Source: Bacillota bacterium (GTDB taxonomy: Bacteria > Bacillota_C > Negativicutes > JAEYSJ01). Taken from it: a stretch of 8,491 bases of DNA. Shown here in pieces: positions 1-5,885 of the stretch (the first letter of the stretch is position 1; every line of letters starts with the position of its first letter). The translations under genes were made by a program, and so were the position numbers. The stretch lies in the NCBI GenBank assembly GCA_023434855.1, contig JAEYSJ010000107.1, positions 1-8,491 on the forward strand. The letters are read 5' to 3'. The notes beneath the pieces are model-generated. The model saw only the letters and a program-made list of their open reading frames with translations, searched no databases and was not told where the DNA came from.

Positions 1-80
1 ATTATAAGCTTTTTAACATGGCGATATGTTTGTAAAGGTAACATTTTTATTTCTGAACCGGAAACTCAAGGTAATGAATA

Positions 81-96
81 TTGACAAGAATGTCAA
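81..96. promoter_or_regulatory. Perfect 6-4-6 palindrome, candidate operator of the ArsR-family gene
   Basis: The sequence TTGACA-AGAA-TGTCAA is a perfect inverted repeat, 62 bp before the ATG of the ArsR-family gene. Its left arm is also an exact -35 consensus, so a bound repressor would block RNA polymerase. A matching -10 box is not clear: the hexamer 17 bp downstream is TAAGCT, only 3 of 6. ArsR repressors commonly bind imperfect 12-2-12 or shorter dyads over their own promoter. Assigning this site to the neighbouring regulator is inference. Confidence 0.5.
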
Positions 97-157
97 AATA
101 AGTTAAGCTAGATTTGATGATTATCGAATTGTAATATGAATATTATGGGGTATAAAA

Positions 158-454
158 ATGGATACAAAAAAAATGGCAAAGGTATTCAAGGCGCTCTCTC
201 ATCCGAACAGATTGGAGTTATACTTAAAAATTGCCAAGGCTCATGAAGCCAGTTTTGAAACCGGATGTGAATGCTTTGTTACAGATATCATTGATTCTTT
301 GAAGATTGGCGCTCCAACTATTTCACACCATATTAAAGAATTGACGAATGCTGATTTGATTAGCACCGAGAAGAGGGGAAAATTTTTAATATGTAAGGTG
401 AATGAAGAACTAGTTGAAGAAGTTAGCCGGATTCTAGTCTTGCAGCATAAATAG
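158..454 (+). CDS. ArsR/SmtB-family winged-helix transcriptional repressor
   Basis: This 98-residue protein has the usual length and layout of ArsR/SmtB repressors, which bind DNA as dimers and leave it when a metal or other ligand binds. The N-terminal KALSHPNRLELYL segment (residues 11-23) is the family signature. The recognition helix is near residues 52-62 (APTISHHIKEL), followed by a beta wing around EKRGKFLICKV (71-81). Cysteines occur at 37, 39 and 79. Cys37-x-Cys39 lies before the DNA-binding helices, near where ArsR proteins place their CVC metalloid site, but the surrounding ELCVCDL motif is absent, so the ligand is unknown. The only ATG fitting the family N-terminus is used; the SD is weak (ATGGGG). 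A short-chain dehydrogenase follows 91 bp downstream on the same strand and is the likeliest target besides autoregulation. The family call is firm, the ligand is not. Confidence 0.93.
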   Translation: MDTKKMAKVFKALSHPNRLELYLKIAKAHEASFETGCECFVTDIIDSLKIGAPTISHHIKELTNADLISTEKRGKFLICKVNEELVEEVSRILVLQHK

Positions 455-486
455 TCTAAAGTTGTTTTTAAAAATTTGCCCAAAGA

Positions 487-517
487 TTCGACAGTTGTAG
501 AAATGTTGAAATATTAA
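487..517 (+). promoter_or_regulatory. Candidate promoter with overlapping dyad before the dehydrogenase
   Basis: A hexamer TCGACA (488-493, 5 of 6 to the -35 consensus) is followed after 18 bp by TATTAA (512-517, 4 of 6 to the -10 consensus). The -35 lies inside an imperfect dyad, TTCGACAGTTGTAGAA (487-502), which pairs at 6 of 8 positions. The dehydrogenase may therefore have its own promoter and a second regulator site. The dyad has a 2-bp centre, unlike the 4-bp centre of the palindrome at 81-96, so the two need not bind the same protein. Confidence 0.35.
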
Positions 518-545
518 ATAATGATCCGCATAAGGAGGTTTTAAA

Positions 546-1358
546 ATGAAGACAGTGTTTATTACAGGTGCTTCTTCGGGAATTGGTAAGGAAACAGCTA
601 AACTGTTTCAGTCAAAGGGATGGAACGTTATTGCTACAATGCGCAATCCCCAGGTGGAGAAAGAATTGATGAAATTAAAAAACATAAAAGTATTACAGTG
701 CGATGTAACGGATCAAAATAGCATTAAAACTGCTGTAAATGAGGGCATAAAGGTTTTTGGCAATATAGATGTTCTGGTTAACAATGCCGGCATTTATACA
801 ACAAAACCGCTTGAAATGACCACGGAAAATGATATTGATCGTATCATTAATACGAACATAATAGGTACAATTCATATGACACAAATGATCCTTCCATATT
901 TTCGAAGCCGGCAAGAGGGGATGATAATTAATATATCTTCTATTGCCGGGAGATCAACATTTCCATTTCAAAGTCTCTATCACGCAACTAAATGGGCTAT
1001 TGAAGGGATGAGTGAAGGACTTCAGCATGAATTTAAAAAATTAAACATTAAGGTTAAAATCGTTGAACCGGGCATGGTAAAAACGAACTTGTATGATTCA
1101 ATACGAAATCTTTCTCTTAATAGTTATCCAGCTGATTATAAAGATAGTTTTAAAAACTGGCTTGGCTACTTAATTGAGAGCTTCAACAAGGGATATGAGC
1201 CGGATGTCACTGCAAAGACCATTTATAAAGCTGCCACGGATCAAAAATCCGATCTTCGATATGCGTCAGGTTCTGACACAAAAATAGTGTTTTTATTAAG
1301 AAATATACTTCCATTCCCACTATTTAATCTAATCATACGAAAATTGAGCAGAATATGA
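546..1358 (+). CDS. Short-chain dehydrogenase/reductase (classical SDR family)
   Basis: This 270-residue protein is a classical SDR oxidoreductase that uses NAD(P)(H) to oxidise or reduce an alcohol/carbonyl substrate. The Rossmann cofactor motif TGASSGIG is at residues 7-14, and Asp53 (CDVTD) should contact the adenine. NNAG is at 79-82, the structural Asn is Asn104 (NIIG), and the catalytic Ser132, Tyr145 and Lys149 (YHATK) have the normal spacing. Arg33 after the second strand (ATMRNP) favours NADPH. The PG motif is present (EPGMVKT, 174-180). Length and C-terminus look complete. The start has an excellent SD, AGGAGG, 7 bp before the ATG. It lies 91 bp after the ArsR-family gene and ends at a strong terminator, so the pair may be one unit. 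The substrate cannot be read from the sequence. The nearest named relatives by pattern would be the broad 'SDR family oxidoreductase' group. Confidence 0.95.
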   Translation: MKTVFITGASSGIGKETAKLFQSKGWNVIATMRNPQVEKELMKLKNIKVLQCDVTDQNSIKTAVNEGIKVFGNIDVLVNNAGIYTTKPLEMTTENDIDRIINTNIIGTIHMTQMILPYFRSRQEGMIINISSIAGRSTFPFQSLYHATKWAIEGMSEGLQHEFKKLNIKVKIVEPGMVKTNLYDSIRNLSLNSYPADYKDSFKNWLGYLIESFNKGYEPDVTAKTIYKAATDQKSDLRYASGSDTKIVFLLRNILPFPLFNLIIRKLSRI

Positions 1359-1447
1359 ACTTAAAAGACTACATTGACCGACCCCAGTTGGACAATGCTG
1401 TTTATATATTTGAAAGACCAGGTGACGGAAGTAGAGGGGATGAATAA
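1355..1447 (+). CDS. Possible 30-residue ORF overlapping the dehydrogenase stop (ATGA)
   Basis: An ATG at 1355 overlaps the TGA stop of the dehydrogenase in an ATGA arrangement typical of translational coupling. The frame stays open for 30 codons and ends with TAA inside the terminator stem. The peptide begins MNLKDYIDRPQLD and is acidic at the end. I recognise no family and see no good SD. It may be a coupled microprotein, the remnant of a longer gene, or chance. Confidence 0.2.
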   Translation: MNLKDYIDRPQLDNAVYIFERPGDGSRGDE

Positions 1448-1478
1448 GGACATTTGCTTAGCTGCAAATGTCCTTATT
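1443..1478. terminator. Strong stem-loop terminator, probably bidirectional
   Basis: A perfect 15-bp inverted repeat, AATAAGGACATTTGC (1443-1457) and its complement (1464-1478), encloses a 6-nt loop. The stem ends in A/T-rich sequence on both sides, and a T run follows at 1491-1495. It separates the plus-strand dehydrogenase from the convergent minus-strand small gene, so it can serve both directions. Confidence 0.8.
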
Positions 1479-1493
1479 CGCCTTAGCGTGTTT

Positions 1494-1718
1494 TTACCCT
1501 AAAAAACCAGGATTTGCGCTGCCGGGACCCCAATGCTGCTTATGGACACGGCATCCGGGAAATGCCCCGTGAATTTTTCGAAGATCTTCACGAAGATCCT
1601 TTTTAAAAGTCTCTGTATCAACGCCAAGTTGATTGGCTATGTCGACCCATTTGTTGTTAATCTGTTTCATGGCCAATATATCGGTAACGGATTTTTTCTT
1701 GCGAATGTTCTTCGTCAT
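1494..1718 (-). CDS. Small protein of unknown function, possibly frameshifted at its 5' end
   Basis: This 74-codon minus-strand frame encodes a basic then Gly/Pro-rich protein that I do not recognise. Residues about 18-45 (KQINNKWVDIANQLGVDTE and following) resemble a helix-turn-helix pattern: a short helix, a Gly-Val turn and a second charged helix. The tail carries HWGPGSANPGFLG. The composition looks like a real protein rather than a shadow. The ATG at 1718 has no SD and an in-frame stop lies six codons upstream. In the neighbouring minus frame, GGGG (1752-1749) sits 8 bp before a TTG at 1740, and that frame runs into the A6 tract at 1697-1692. A one-base slip there would join the two frames, so the gene may be a recent pseudogene or the ATG may be wrong. 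It converges on the dehydrogenase and shares its terminator. Confidence 0.5.
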   Translation of the reverse strand: MTKNIRKKKSVTDILAMKQINNKWVDIANQLGVDTETFKKDLREDLRKIHGAFPGCRVHKQHWGPGSANPGFLG

Positions 1719-1845
1719 CTGCCGGTAAAATCTTCACCAAGACAATCACCCCGTATCATTTTAATTGGGTCGGATCTTGATAGATAGCTTGTCCTGTGAC
1801 ATTGGTGTTTCTCTTGTATTGGCAAGATTATTAAAATAATTTGCA

Positions 1846-1873
1846 TATATATTATAATTGCTAATTGTGCCAA
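1846..1873 (-). promoter_or_regulatory. Candidate minus-strand promoter for the small gene
   Basis: On the minus strand TTGGCA (1873-1868, 5 of 6 to the -35 consensus) is followed after 16 bp by TATATA (1851-1846, 4 of 6 to the -10 consensus). It lies about 100 bp before the candidate starts at 1740 and 1718. The region is very A/T-rich, so a chance match is possible. Apart from this and the terminator at 1981-2010, the stretch 1741-2047 holds no supported feature. Confidence 0.3.
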
Positions 1874-1980
1874 GAGGATGTCAAAAAATAGAAGCTAGGG
1901 GATGGCGGTATTTTTTATTAAAAGAGTAATAGGTAGCGTTATATTCAGAATGAATTAATAAAGTATGCGTCGCCAGAGTG

Positions 1981-2010
1981 AAAAAAAAGGAAGACAGTTC
2001 CACCGTCCCC
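1981..2010 (-). terminator. Rho-independent terminator of the secreted-protein gene
   Basis: Read on the minus strand, GGGGACGGT-GGA-ACTGTCTTCC can fold as a hairpin of about 10 pairs, including G-U pairs, with a short loop. It is followed directly by eight T residues. It lies about 40 bp after the TAG of the minus-strand gene ending at 2048. The hairpin is also one arm of the 20-bp inverted repeat described separately. Confidence 0.65.
1991..2010. repeat. Left copy of a 20-bp inverted repeat flanking the secreted-protein gene
   Basis: AAGACAGTTCCACCGTCCCC here matches the reverse complement of 2809-2828 at 19 of 20 positions. The GGGGACGGT...GAACTGTC type of sequence resembles short dispersed palindromic repeats common in Firmicute genomes and sometimes linked to REP-associated (IS200-like) transposases. 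No transposase is present here, so that link is inference. Confidence 0.6.
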
Positions 2011-2047
2011 GCAACTCTGTGTTATCGTTAAAATCGAGCTGAGACTG

Positions 2048-2719
2048 CTATGCCTTCTGAGGATAGCCGGATTGGCTAAACCGCAGTGTTGTACCTGCAG
2101 GATATGTTATTCCGTTGACAGTCAATTGCTCAGCTATTGTTCCTCTAACAACTTCGCCATTAGGACCGAATATAATTTCGGTAACTACTTTAAATTTAAC
2201 AAAACCAGCGTGATTATCCTTTGGCATGAAACTTTGCCAGCCGACAGGACGTAAATAAGTATCACTTCTAGGAAACCCTCTGAGTAAATTGCCATTATTA
2301 TCAATTGCAAATGGGGTCTCATATTTTAATGTAATTTGTTGCGCCGAATTTTGCACCACATTTAAATCGGCATCTTCATTCAGCGTTCCGGAAATTACAT
2401 AGCCATGTTCATCAAATGTCGTGACAGCGTCTCCTCCCTTTATTGAAATCCTACCATAGCTCACATATATGGAGTAGCCTGCTATTGTTGAATACCAACT
2501 ATTGCGGCAATATAATTCCTTATTTAATTTTAGAACTCCGGAGATTACCTCTCCTCTTTCGTTCAATTCAACAGTAGTACCTTGTTTAAACGTGACAAAC
2601 CCAACAACAGCCCCTTGAACAGGCAAATCGGTATCTTTGTCTAAAACCTTAGTTGTTGAGCAAAGCGCAATTGTCGGAATAAGCATGACCACCAGAAAAA
2701 TAAACAATGTTCTTTTCAT
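2048..2719 (-). CDS. Secreted protein with four to five tandem beta-type repeats, function unknown
   Basis: This 223-residue protein starts at the ATG at 2719, which has GGGAGG 6 bp upstream. An ATG six codons earlier has no SD. The N-terminus is a signal peptide: Lys2-Arg3, a hydrophobic core at about 5-18, and likely cleavage near ALC-S (residues 18-21). Cys20 follows I-A-L, which is a poor lipobox because Leu is at -1. The mature part repeats a motif of the form F-x(3)-G-x-V-x(2)-G-T-L: at 50-70 (ELNERGEVISGVL), 99-121 (TFDEHGYVISGTL), 136-158 (AIDNNGNLLRGF) and 180-203 (IFGPNGEVVRGTI), with a partial fifth at the C-terminus (GTTLRFSQSGYP). The pattern recalls MORN/YwqK-like beta repeats. 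It should lie outside the cytoplasmic membrane, possibly in a periplasm or envelope. It has its own promoter and terminator and no functional partner next to it. No enzyme motif is visible. Confidence 0.88.
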   Translation of the reverse strand: MKRTLFIFLVVMLIPTIALCSTTKVLDKDTDLPVQGAVVGFVTFKQGTTVELNERGEVISGVLKLNKELYCRNSWYSTIAGYSIYVSYGRISIKGGDAVTTFDEHGYVISGTLNEDADLNVVQNSAQQITLKYETPFAIDNNGNLLRGFPRSDTYLRPVGWQSFMPKDNHAGFVKFKVVTEIIFGPNGEVVRGTIAEQLTVNGITYPAGTTLRFSQSGYPQKA

Positions 2720-2758
2720 AATAAACCTCCCATCCATTTTCAGGGAATTTATGTGTTT

Positions 2759-2787
2759 AATTTACCATCATATTCCTTCAAAATCAA
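2759..2787 (-). promoter_or_regulatory. Promoter of the secreted-protein gene
   Basis: On the minus strand TTGATT (2787-2782) and TAAATT (2764-2759) are separated by exactly 17 bp, each matching 4 of 6 consensus bases. The start codon is about 40 bp downstream. This is a plausible sigma-A promoter by spacing and position; no operator is evident. Confidence 0.5.
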
Positions 2788-2808
2788 TCATATTTGCAGA
2801 AAAGCCAG

Positions 2809-2828
2809 GGGGCCGGTGGAACTGTCTT
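2809..2828. repeat. Right copy of the 20-bp inverted repeat
   Basis: GGGGCCGGTGGAACTGTCTT is the inverted partner of 1991-2010 with a single mismatch. It lies just upstream of the secreted-protein promoter. Unlike the left copy it lacks a T run after the hairpin, so it is not an obvious terminator. Similarity stops abruptly outside the 20 bp, and I see no target-site duplication. Confidence 0.6.
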
Positions 2829-3133
2829 GTTAAAGACTTGAATTACAGGGAATATAATAATCTAAAAAAATATTTCCATTTTAATCCGGTGTTGTGAAAC
2901 GTGGACAATTATATAACTCCATACCATTGAGCATTATCGCATGAATAGCCCTCCCAAACGCAATTGAAATCCTTAGTATAATTTTACCATTTTTATTCTA
3001 ATTTCTCATTAAAATTCTTTAATTGAAATAGTGCGTCACTTAGAAAAGGTTTTTTTTAGAAGTAGAACAAGTGATGTTGTTATTATAGATAAAGATCGAA
3101 AAAGCGTTTGTGGTGACATGGATAAACGATAAT
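2829..3133. other. Intergenic stretch with no supported gene
   Basis: This A/T-rich region between the secreted-protein gene and the MerR unit holds no convincing gene. A plus-strand frame without ATG (3013-3132) ends just before the terminator at 3134 and could be decayed coding sequence. No riboswitch or RNA gene was recognised. Confidence 0.5.
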
Positions 3134-3162
3134 ATCCGGTATATGCCGGATTTATTTTTTTT
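3134..3162 (+). terminator. Rho-independent terminator upstream of the MerR-family gene
   Basis: ATCCGG (3134-3139) pairs with CCGGAT (3146-3151) around a 6-nt centre that can add an A-T and a G-T pair. A T-rich tail runs from 3151 to 3162. No intact plus-strand gene precedes it, so it may belong to a decayed gene or an unannotated transcript, or insulate the MerR promoter that begins 9 bp later. Confidence 0.6.
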
Positions 3163-3170
3163 GACGTTAC

Positions 3171-3202
3171 TTGACCTTAACATCCATGTCATACTTTATA
3201 AT
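3171..3202 (+). promoter_or_regulatory. MerR-type promoter with a 20-bp spacer
   Basis: TTGACC (3171-3176, 5 of 6) and a perfect TATAAT (3197-3202) are separated by 20 bp instead of the usual 17. MerR-family activators bind dyads in 19-20 bp spacers and distort the DNA to make the promoter usable. A dyad centred in the spacer, ACAT-CC-ATGT (3180-3189), fits such an operator. It lies 36 bp before the GTG start of the MerR-family gene, so autoregulation and control of the downstream amidohydrolase are likely. Confidence 0.65.
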
Positions 3203-3237
3203 ATAATCAAATAAATCCGATGCGAGAGGAGATCAAA

Positions 3238-3597
3238 GTGCTAATCATTGAGTTATCACGCCAGACAGGTGCAAGTGTGCGATCGATAAGATATTACGAA
3301 ACCAAAAAATTGTTGAGTTCTAAGCGTTTAGACAATGGCTATCGCGATTATGATGATAATGCCATTGACAGAGTAAAAATAATTCAATTTTATTTAAATC
3401 TGGGACTCAATACCGATGAAATCATACAAATTATTGATTGTCCAACTTCTATACAAGATGACCGGCCGTTATGCAAACTTGCCTATGAGTTATATAAAGT
3501 AAAACTTGACGAAGTAAACAGCAAAATAGAAATTTTAAATTCAGTGCGCTTGCGATTACTAGAGAAGATAAAGGAGTTTGAGAAAGCTAATTTATGA
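3238..3597 (+). CDS. MerR-family transcriptional regulator
   Basis: I start this 119-residue protein at the GTG at 3238, because AGGAG lies 8 bp before it and the protein then opens with LIIELSRQTGASVRSIRYYE, the standard MerR N-terminus. The ATG at 3220 would add six residues that translate the SD itself and has no SD of its own. The winged helix covers about residues 2-70: HTH at 3-22, wing with NGYRDYDD at 33-40, second helix pair to about 66. A long coiled-coil dimerisation helix covers about 80-116. Cys68 and Cys79 flank the helix boundary and could form a redox or metal site. The C-terminus is too short for a large ligand-binding domain. An amidohydrolase gene follows after 54 bp. The 20-bp promoter spacer upstream supports MerR-type control. 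The inducer is unknown. Confidence 0.93.
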   Translation: MLIIELSRQTGASVRSIRYYETKKLLSSKRLDNGYRDYDDNAIDRVKIIQFYLNLGLNTDEIIQIIDCPTSIQDDRPLCKLAYELYKVKLDEVNSKIEILNSVRLRLLEKIKEFEKANL

Positions 3598-3651
3598 TTG
3601 AAGCTTTTTCAATTCATGTAAATTTTAGCAACAAGCATAGGAGGCAAGTTA

Positions 3652-4437
3652 ATGATTATTGATAGCCATGCTCATGTTGTTCTTCCTCCTCAATTACAAT
3701 TACAAATGATTGAGGAAGCAGGAATTGATTGTACGGTTCTTTTTCCTTCGTTTATTCATCCTGAAACCGCCACGAATATAGAGCTTTTCGAAAAAGAACT
3801 AAACACTTTGTATGACGTTTTGAATGGAATAGAAAATCCCCTTGATGAAAGATTGCTTTCTATTCAAGAAATGCTAAAGATAATTGCGGCGAATCCGAAA
3901 AAATATATTGGTTTCGGTTCTATTCCTTTTGGATTATCTTATGATGAAAACTTGGAGTGGATAAATACTCATATTCTGGCTAACGGGCTTCGCGGTATTG
4001 GAGAACTAACTCCGGGGTCTGGACAGATATCTTTATTGGAACCACTATTTCAGGCTTCAGCGGTATTAGGTAATCTTCCACTTTGGGTGCATACTTTCTT
4101 TCCTCTCAACTTCGAAGATATTAAAGCGTTATTAATTTTAGCAATGAAGTACTCTTCTGTCCCATTAATCCTTGGGCACCTTGGCGGAATGCACTGGTTA
4201 AAGACTCTAAAGGCAGTAAAAGATATACCGAATACCTATCTGGACCTTTCCGCAGCTTTTACTACGATTGCGCCTTCCTTTGCAATAAAAGAATATCCCG
4301 AACGTACTTTTTTTAGTTCAGACGCACCTTATAGCTCTCCATTGATAGCCAGAACCATTATAGAAAAACTGACTCCAGACCGGCAGATACTAGAACAAGT
4401 ATTGGGTGGGAACATTGCAAGGCTGTTAAATCTATAA
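3652..4437 (+). CDS. Amidohydrolase-family metal-dependent hydrolase (amidohydrolase 2 type)
   Basis: This 261-residue protein has the TIM-barrel metal-site pattern of the amidohydrolase superfamily, of the compact 'amidohydrolase 2' group that includes hydrolases and decarboxylases. Likely ligands and catalytic residues are His6 and His8 in DSHAHV, Glu118 in GELTPG, His147 in LWVHT, His176 in GHLGG and Asp224 in SSDAPY. The C-terminus GGNIARLLNL is typical of the group and the length is normal to slightly short, so it looks complete. AGGAGG lies 7 bp before the ATG. It acts in the cytoplasm; no signal peptide is seen. It follows the MerR-family gene by 54 bp and is the likeliest target of that regulator. 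The substrate cannot be assigned; hydrolysis of an amide or lactone or decarboxylation of a small acid are all possible. Confidence 0.9.
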   Translation: MIIDSHAHVVLPPQLQLQMIEEAGIDCTVLFPSFIHPETATNIELFEKELNTLYDVLNGIENPLDERLLSIQEMLKIIAANPKKYIGFGSIPFGLSYDENLEWINTHILANGLRGIGELTPGSGQISLLEPLFQASAVLGNLPLWVHTFFPLNFEDIKALLILAMKYSSVPLILGHLGGMHWLKTLKAVKDIPNTYLDLSAAFTTIAPSFAIKEYPERTFFSSDAPYSSPLIARTIIEKLTPDRQILEQVLGGNIARLLNL

Positions 4438-4658
4438 TCACGGCGAAGAAGCAAGATATAGATAGGGTTCTTCTGTCTTGGATAAAAATTCCACAGTAAA
4501 AACTAAAATTTTCATCTAGGAAATAAATACAAACTTTCAGCGAGAAAAATAAGATAAATGTCTAAAGGGATTCAAAAGAAATGGGCGAAAATAAAAAATA
4601 ATAGTCAGAAGAATAAAGTTGGACTTGTGCATTATCGCAAATGGCGGGAGTGACCTTT

Positions 4659-5576
4659 TTGAAAAATAGATCAAATGAGCAGAGTGCTTTCATTCTATTA
4701 ATTTTGGTAGTATTTCTTTGGGGAATTAATTCTGTCTCAATTAAATATCTTACACATTTTTTTTCGCCTTTAGGCCTGGCACCGATTCGCTTAACCTTAG
4801 CAAGTGCTTTTTTGTTGCCGATTGTGCTTTATCAATATGGCTTTCAAAAAATACCGGCGACGGCCTGGATGCCTATAGCAGGTATTGCGGTATTTTGCAT
4901 TTTTCTTCATCAAATTGCACTGACTGTGGGAATCAATGCGACTAGTGGCATTCATGCTGTTCTTATACTAGGGTTAAGTCCTTTGTTTACAACAATTTTG
5001 TCAGTTATATTTTTAAATGAATCCCTTACCCTTGCCAAAGGGCTTGGTATTGCTTTCGGGTTCAGTGGATTACTTCTCGTTGCAGCAGGCCAAGCTCAAA
5101 CCGGAGCAAGCCTTTTAGGTGATGGAATCACGTGTATTGCAACACTTACCTTTGCCATTGGTTCGCTTTTTGTTAAAAAAGCTACATATTATGTTTCTCC
5201 CCTATTTGTTACTGCCTACAGCTTTGTGTTGGCTGCAATCGGTCTTAATGTAGTGGGATTAGTTACCAATTCAATTTGGGTTTATCCAGACAATATTGGA
5301 TTTTTACCCATTGCCGTACTATTATTCTCAAGCTTCCTGAGTACTGCTGCTGGTGCCGTCTTATGGAATATAAGTATTCAAAAAGTAGGCGCATCTACGG
5401 CCTCTCTATTTCTGAATGCTTCCCCGATTATTGGTATTTTCGCTTCGGCCTTATTCCTTGGCGAAGAATTGCACTGGCGACATTTTTATGCGCTTATCCT
5501 TGTTATGACTGGCGTTAGTTTGGGAACCGGTATCCTTGAAATGCCAGTGCCAGCTTGGTTCAAAAGCCGAGCGTAG
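4659..5576 (+). CDS. EamA/DMT-family inner-membrane transporter
   Basis: This protein of about 305 residues is a member of the drug/metabolite transporter superfamily, with ten predicted membrane helices in two repeated five-helix EamA halves. The first half opens with AFILLILVVFLWGINSVSIK and the second with GDGITCIATLTFAIGSLFVKK. The conserved P-x-R motif after the second helix is seen as APIRLTLAS, and NESLTLAK and GEELHWRHF end the paired fourth-helix regions. These proteins export amino acids, drugs or metabolites; the substrate is not readable. I prefer the TTG at 4659 because GGGAG lies 8 bp before it. The ATG at 4641 would add six residues and has no SD. The 200 bp before it hold no clear promoter or terminator, so read-through from the amidohydrolase gene is possible. 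Confidence 0.93.
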   Translation: MKNRSNEQSAFILLILVVFLWGINSVSIKYLTHFFSPLGLAPIRLTLASAFLLPIVLYQYGFQKIPATAWMPIAGIAVFCIFLHQIALTVGINATSGIHAVLILGLSPLFTTILSVIFLNESLTLAKGLGIAFGFSGLLLVAAGQAQTGASLLGDGITCIATLTFAIGSLFVKKATYYVSPLFVTAYSFVLAAIGLNVVGLVTNSIWVYPDNIGFLPIAVLLFSSFLSTAAGAVLWNISIQKVGASTASLFLNASPIIGIFASALFLGEELHWRHFYALILVMTGVSLGTGILEMPVPAWFKSRA

Positions 5577-5666
5577 TTAATAATCCATATTTAACGTGTT
5601 TAGGAATTTTTTATACTAAACAAGGGCGAGGATTAAACATAACCAAGGTTCAATTTATAGGACTAG

Positions 5667-5765
5667 ACAATAACATGGCAAAGCGCTTTGGCGTTGGTAA
5701 TATGCTTAGCCCCTATTATTGCTTACCATTCAATAGCCACTGATTTTGAGCAATTGGGTACCTAA
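5667..5765 (+). pseudogene. Possible remnant of a membrane-protein C-terminus
   Basis: This frame has two in-frame TAG codons just upstream. It then reads a hydrophobic stretch, WQSALALVICLAPIIAYHS, followed by a short polar tail and a TAA. The order of a membrane helix, a charged end and a stop looks like the last helix of a lost transporter. No start or SD exists. It may also be chance in A/T-rich DNA. The neighbouring stretch 5577-5666 holds no supported feature. Confidence 0.25.
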
Positions 5766-5791
5766 GAATGTGAGCGGAAGAGGCACTGTTC

Positions 5792-5805
5792 ATTTTGGCC
5801 AAAAT
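5792..5805. repeat. Perfect 14-bp palindrome
   Basis: ATTTTGGCCAAAAT is its own reverse complement. It lies in noncoding DNA about 45 bp before the terminator at 5849. It could be a protein-binding site or part of a decayed promoter region. No neighbouring gene start makes use of it. Confidence 0.35.
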
Positions 5806-5848
5806 TATGACATTATACAAAAAATATTTGCCTATGTATATCTAAAGC

Positions 5849-5885
5849 AGGTTCGTTGTAGTAATAAACAACGAACCTATTTTGT
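5849..5885 (+). terminator. Rho-independent terminator
   Basis: AGGTTCGTTGT (5849-5859) pairs perfectly with ACAACGAACCT (5868-5878), an 11-bp stem with an 8-nt loop, followed by ATTTTGTT. It lies about 270 bp after the EamA gene, too far to be its direct terminator unless the transcript is long. It may mark the end of a gene now decayed between 5577 and 5848. Confidence 0.65.

Noticed and set aside
2660..2719. Lipoprotein signal in the secreted protein (Cys20)
   Set aside because: The residues before Cys are I-A-L. Leu at -1 does not fit the lipobox, which needs a small residue, so an ordinary signal peptide is more likely.
3013..3132. Short plus-strand frame ending just before the terminator at 3134
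   Set aside because: It has no ATG, only a GTG without an SD, and no recognisable family. It may be remnant coding sequence, but the evidence is too thin to call.
2931..4639. Direct repeat GCATTATCGCA at 2931-2941 and 4629-4639
   Set aside because: An 11-bp match is expected several times by chance in a window this size, and the flanks do not match.
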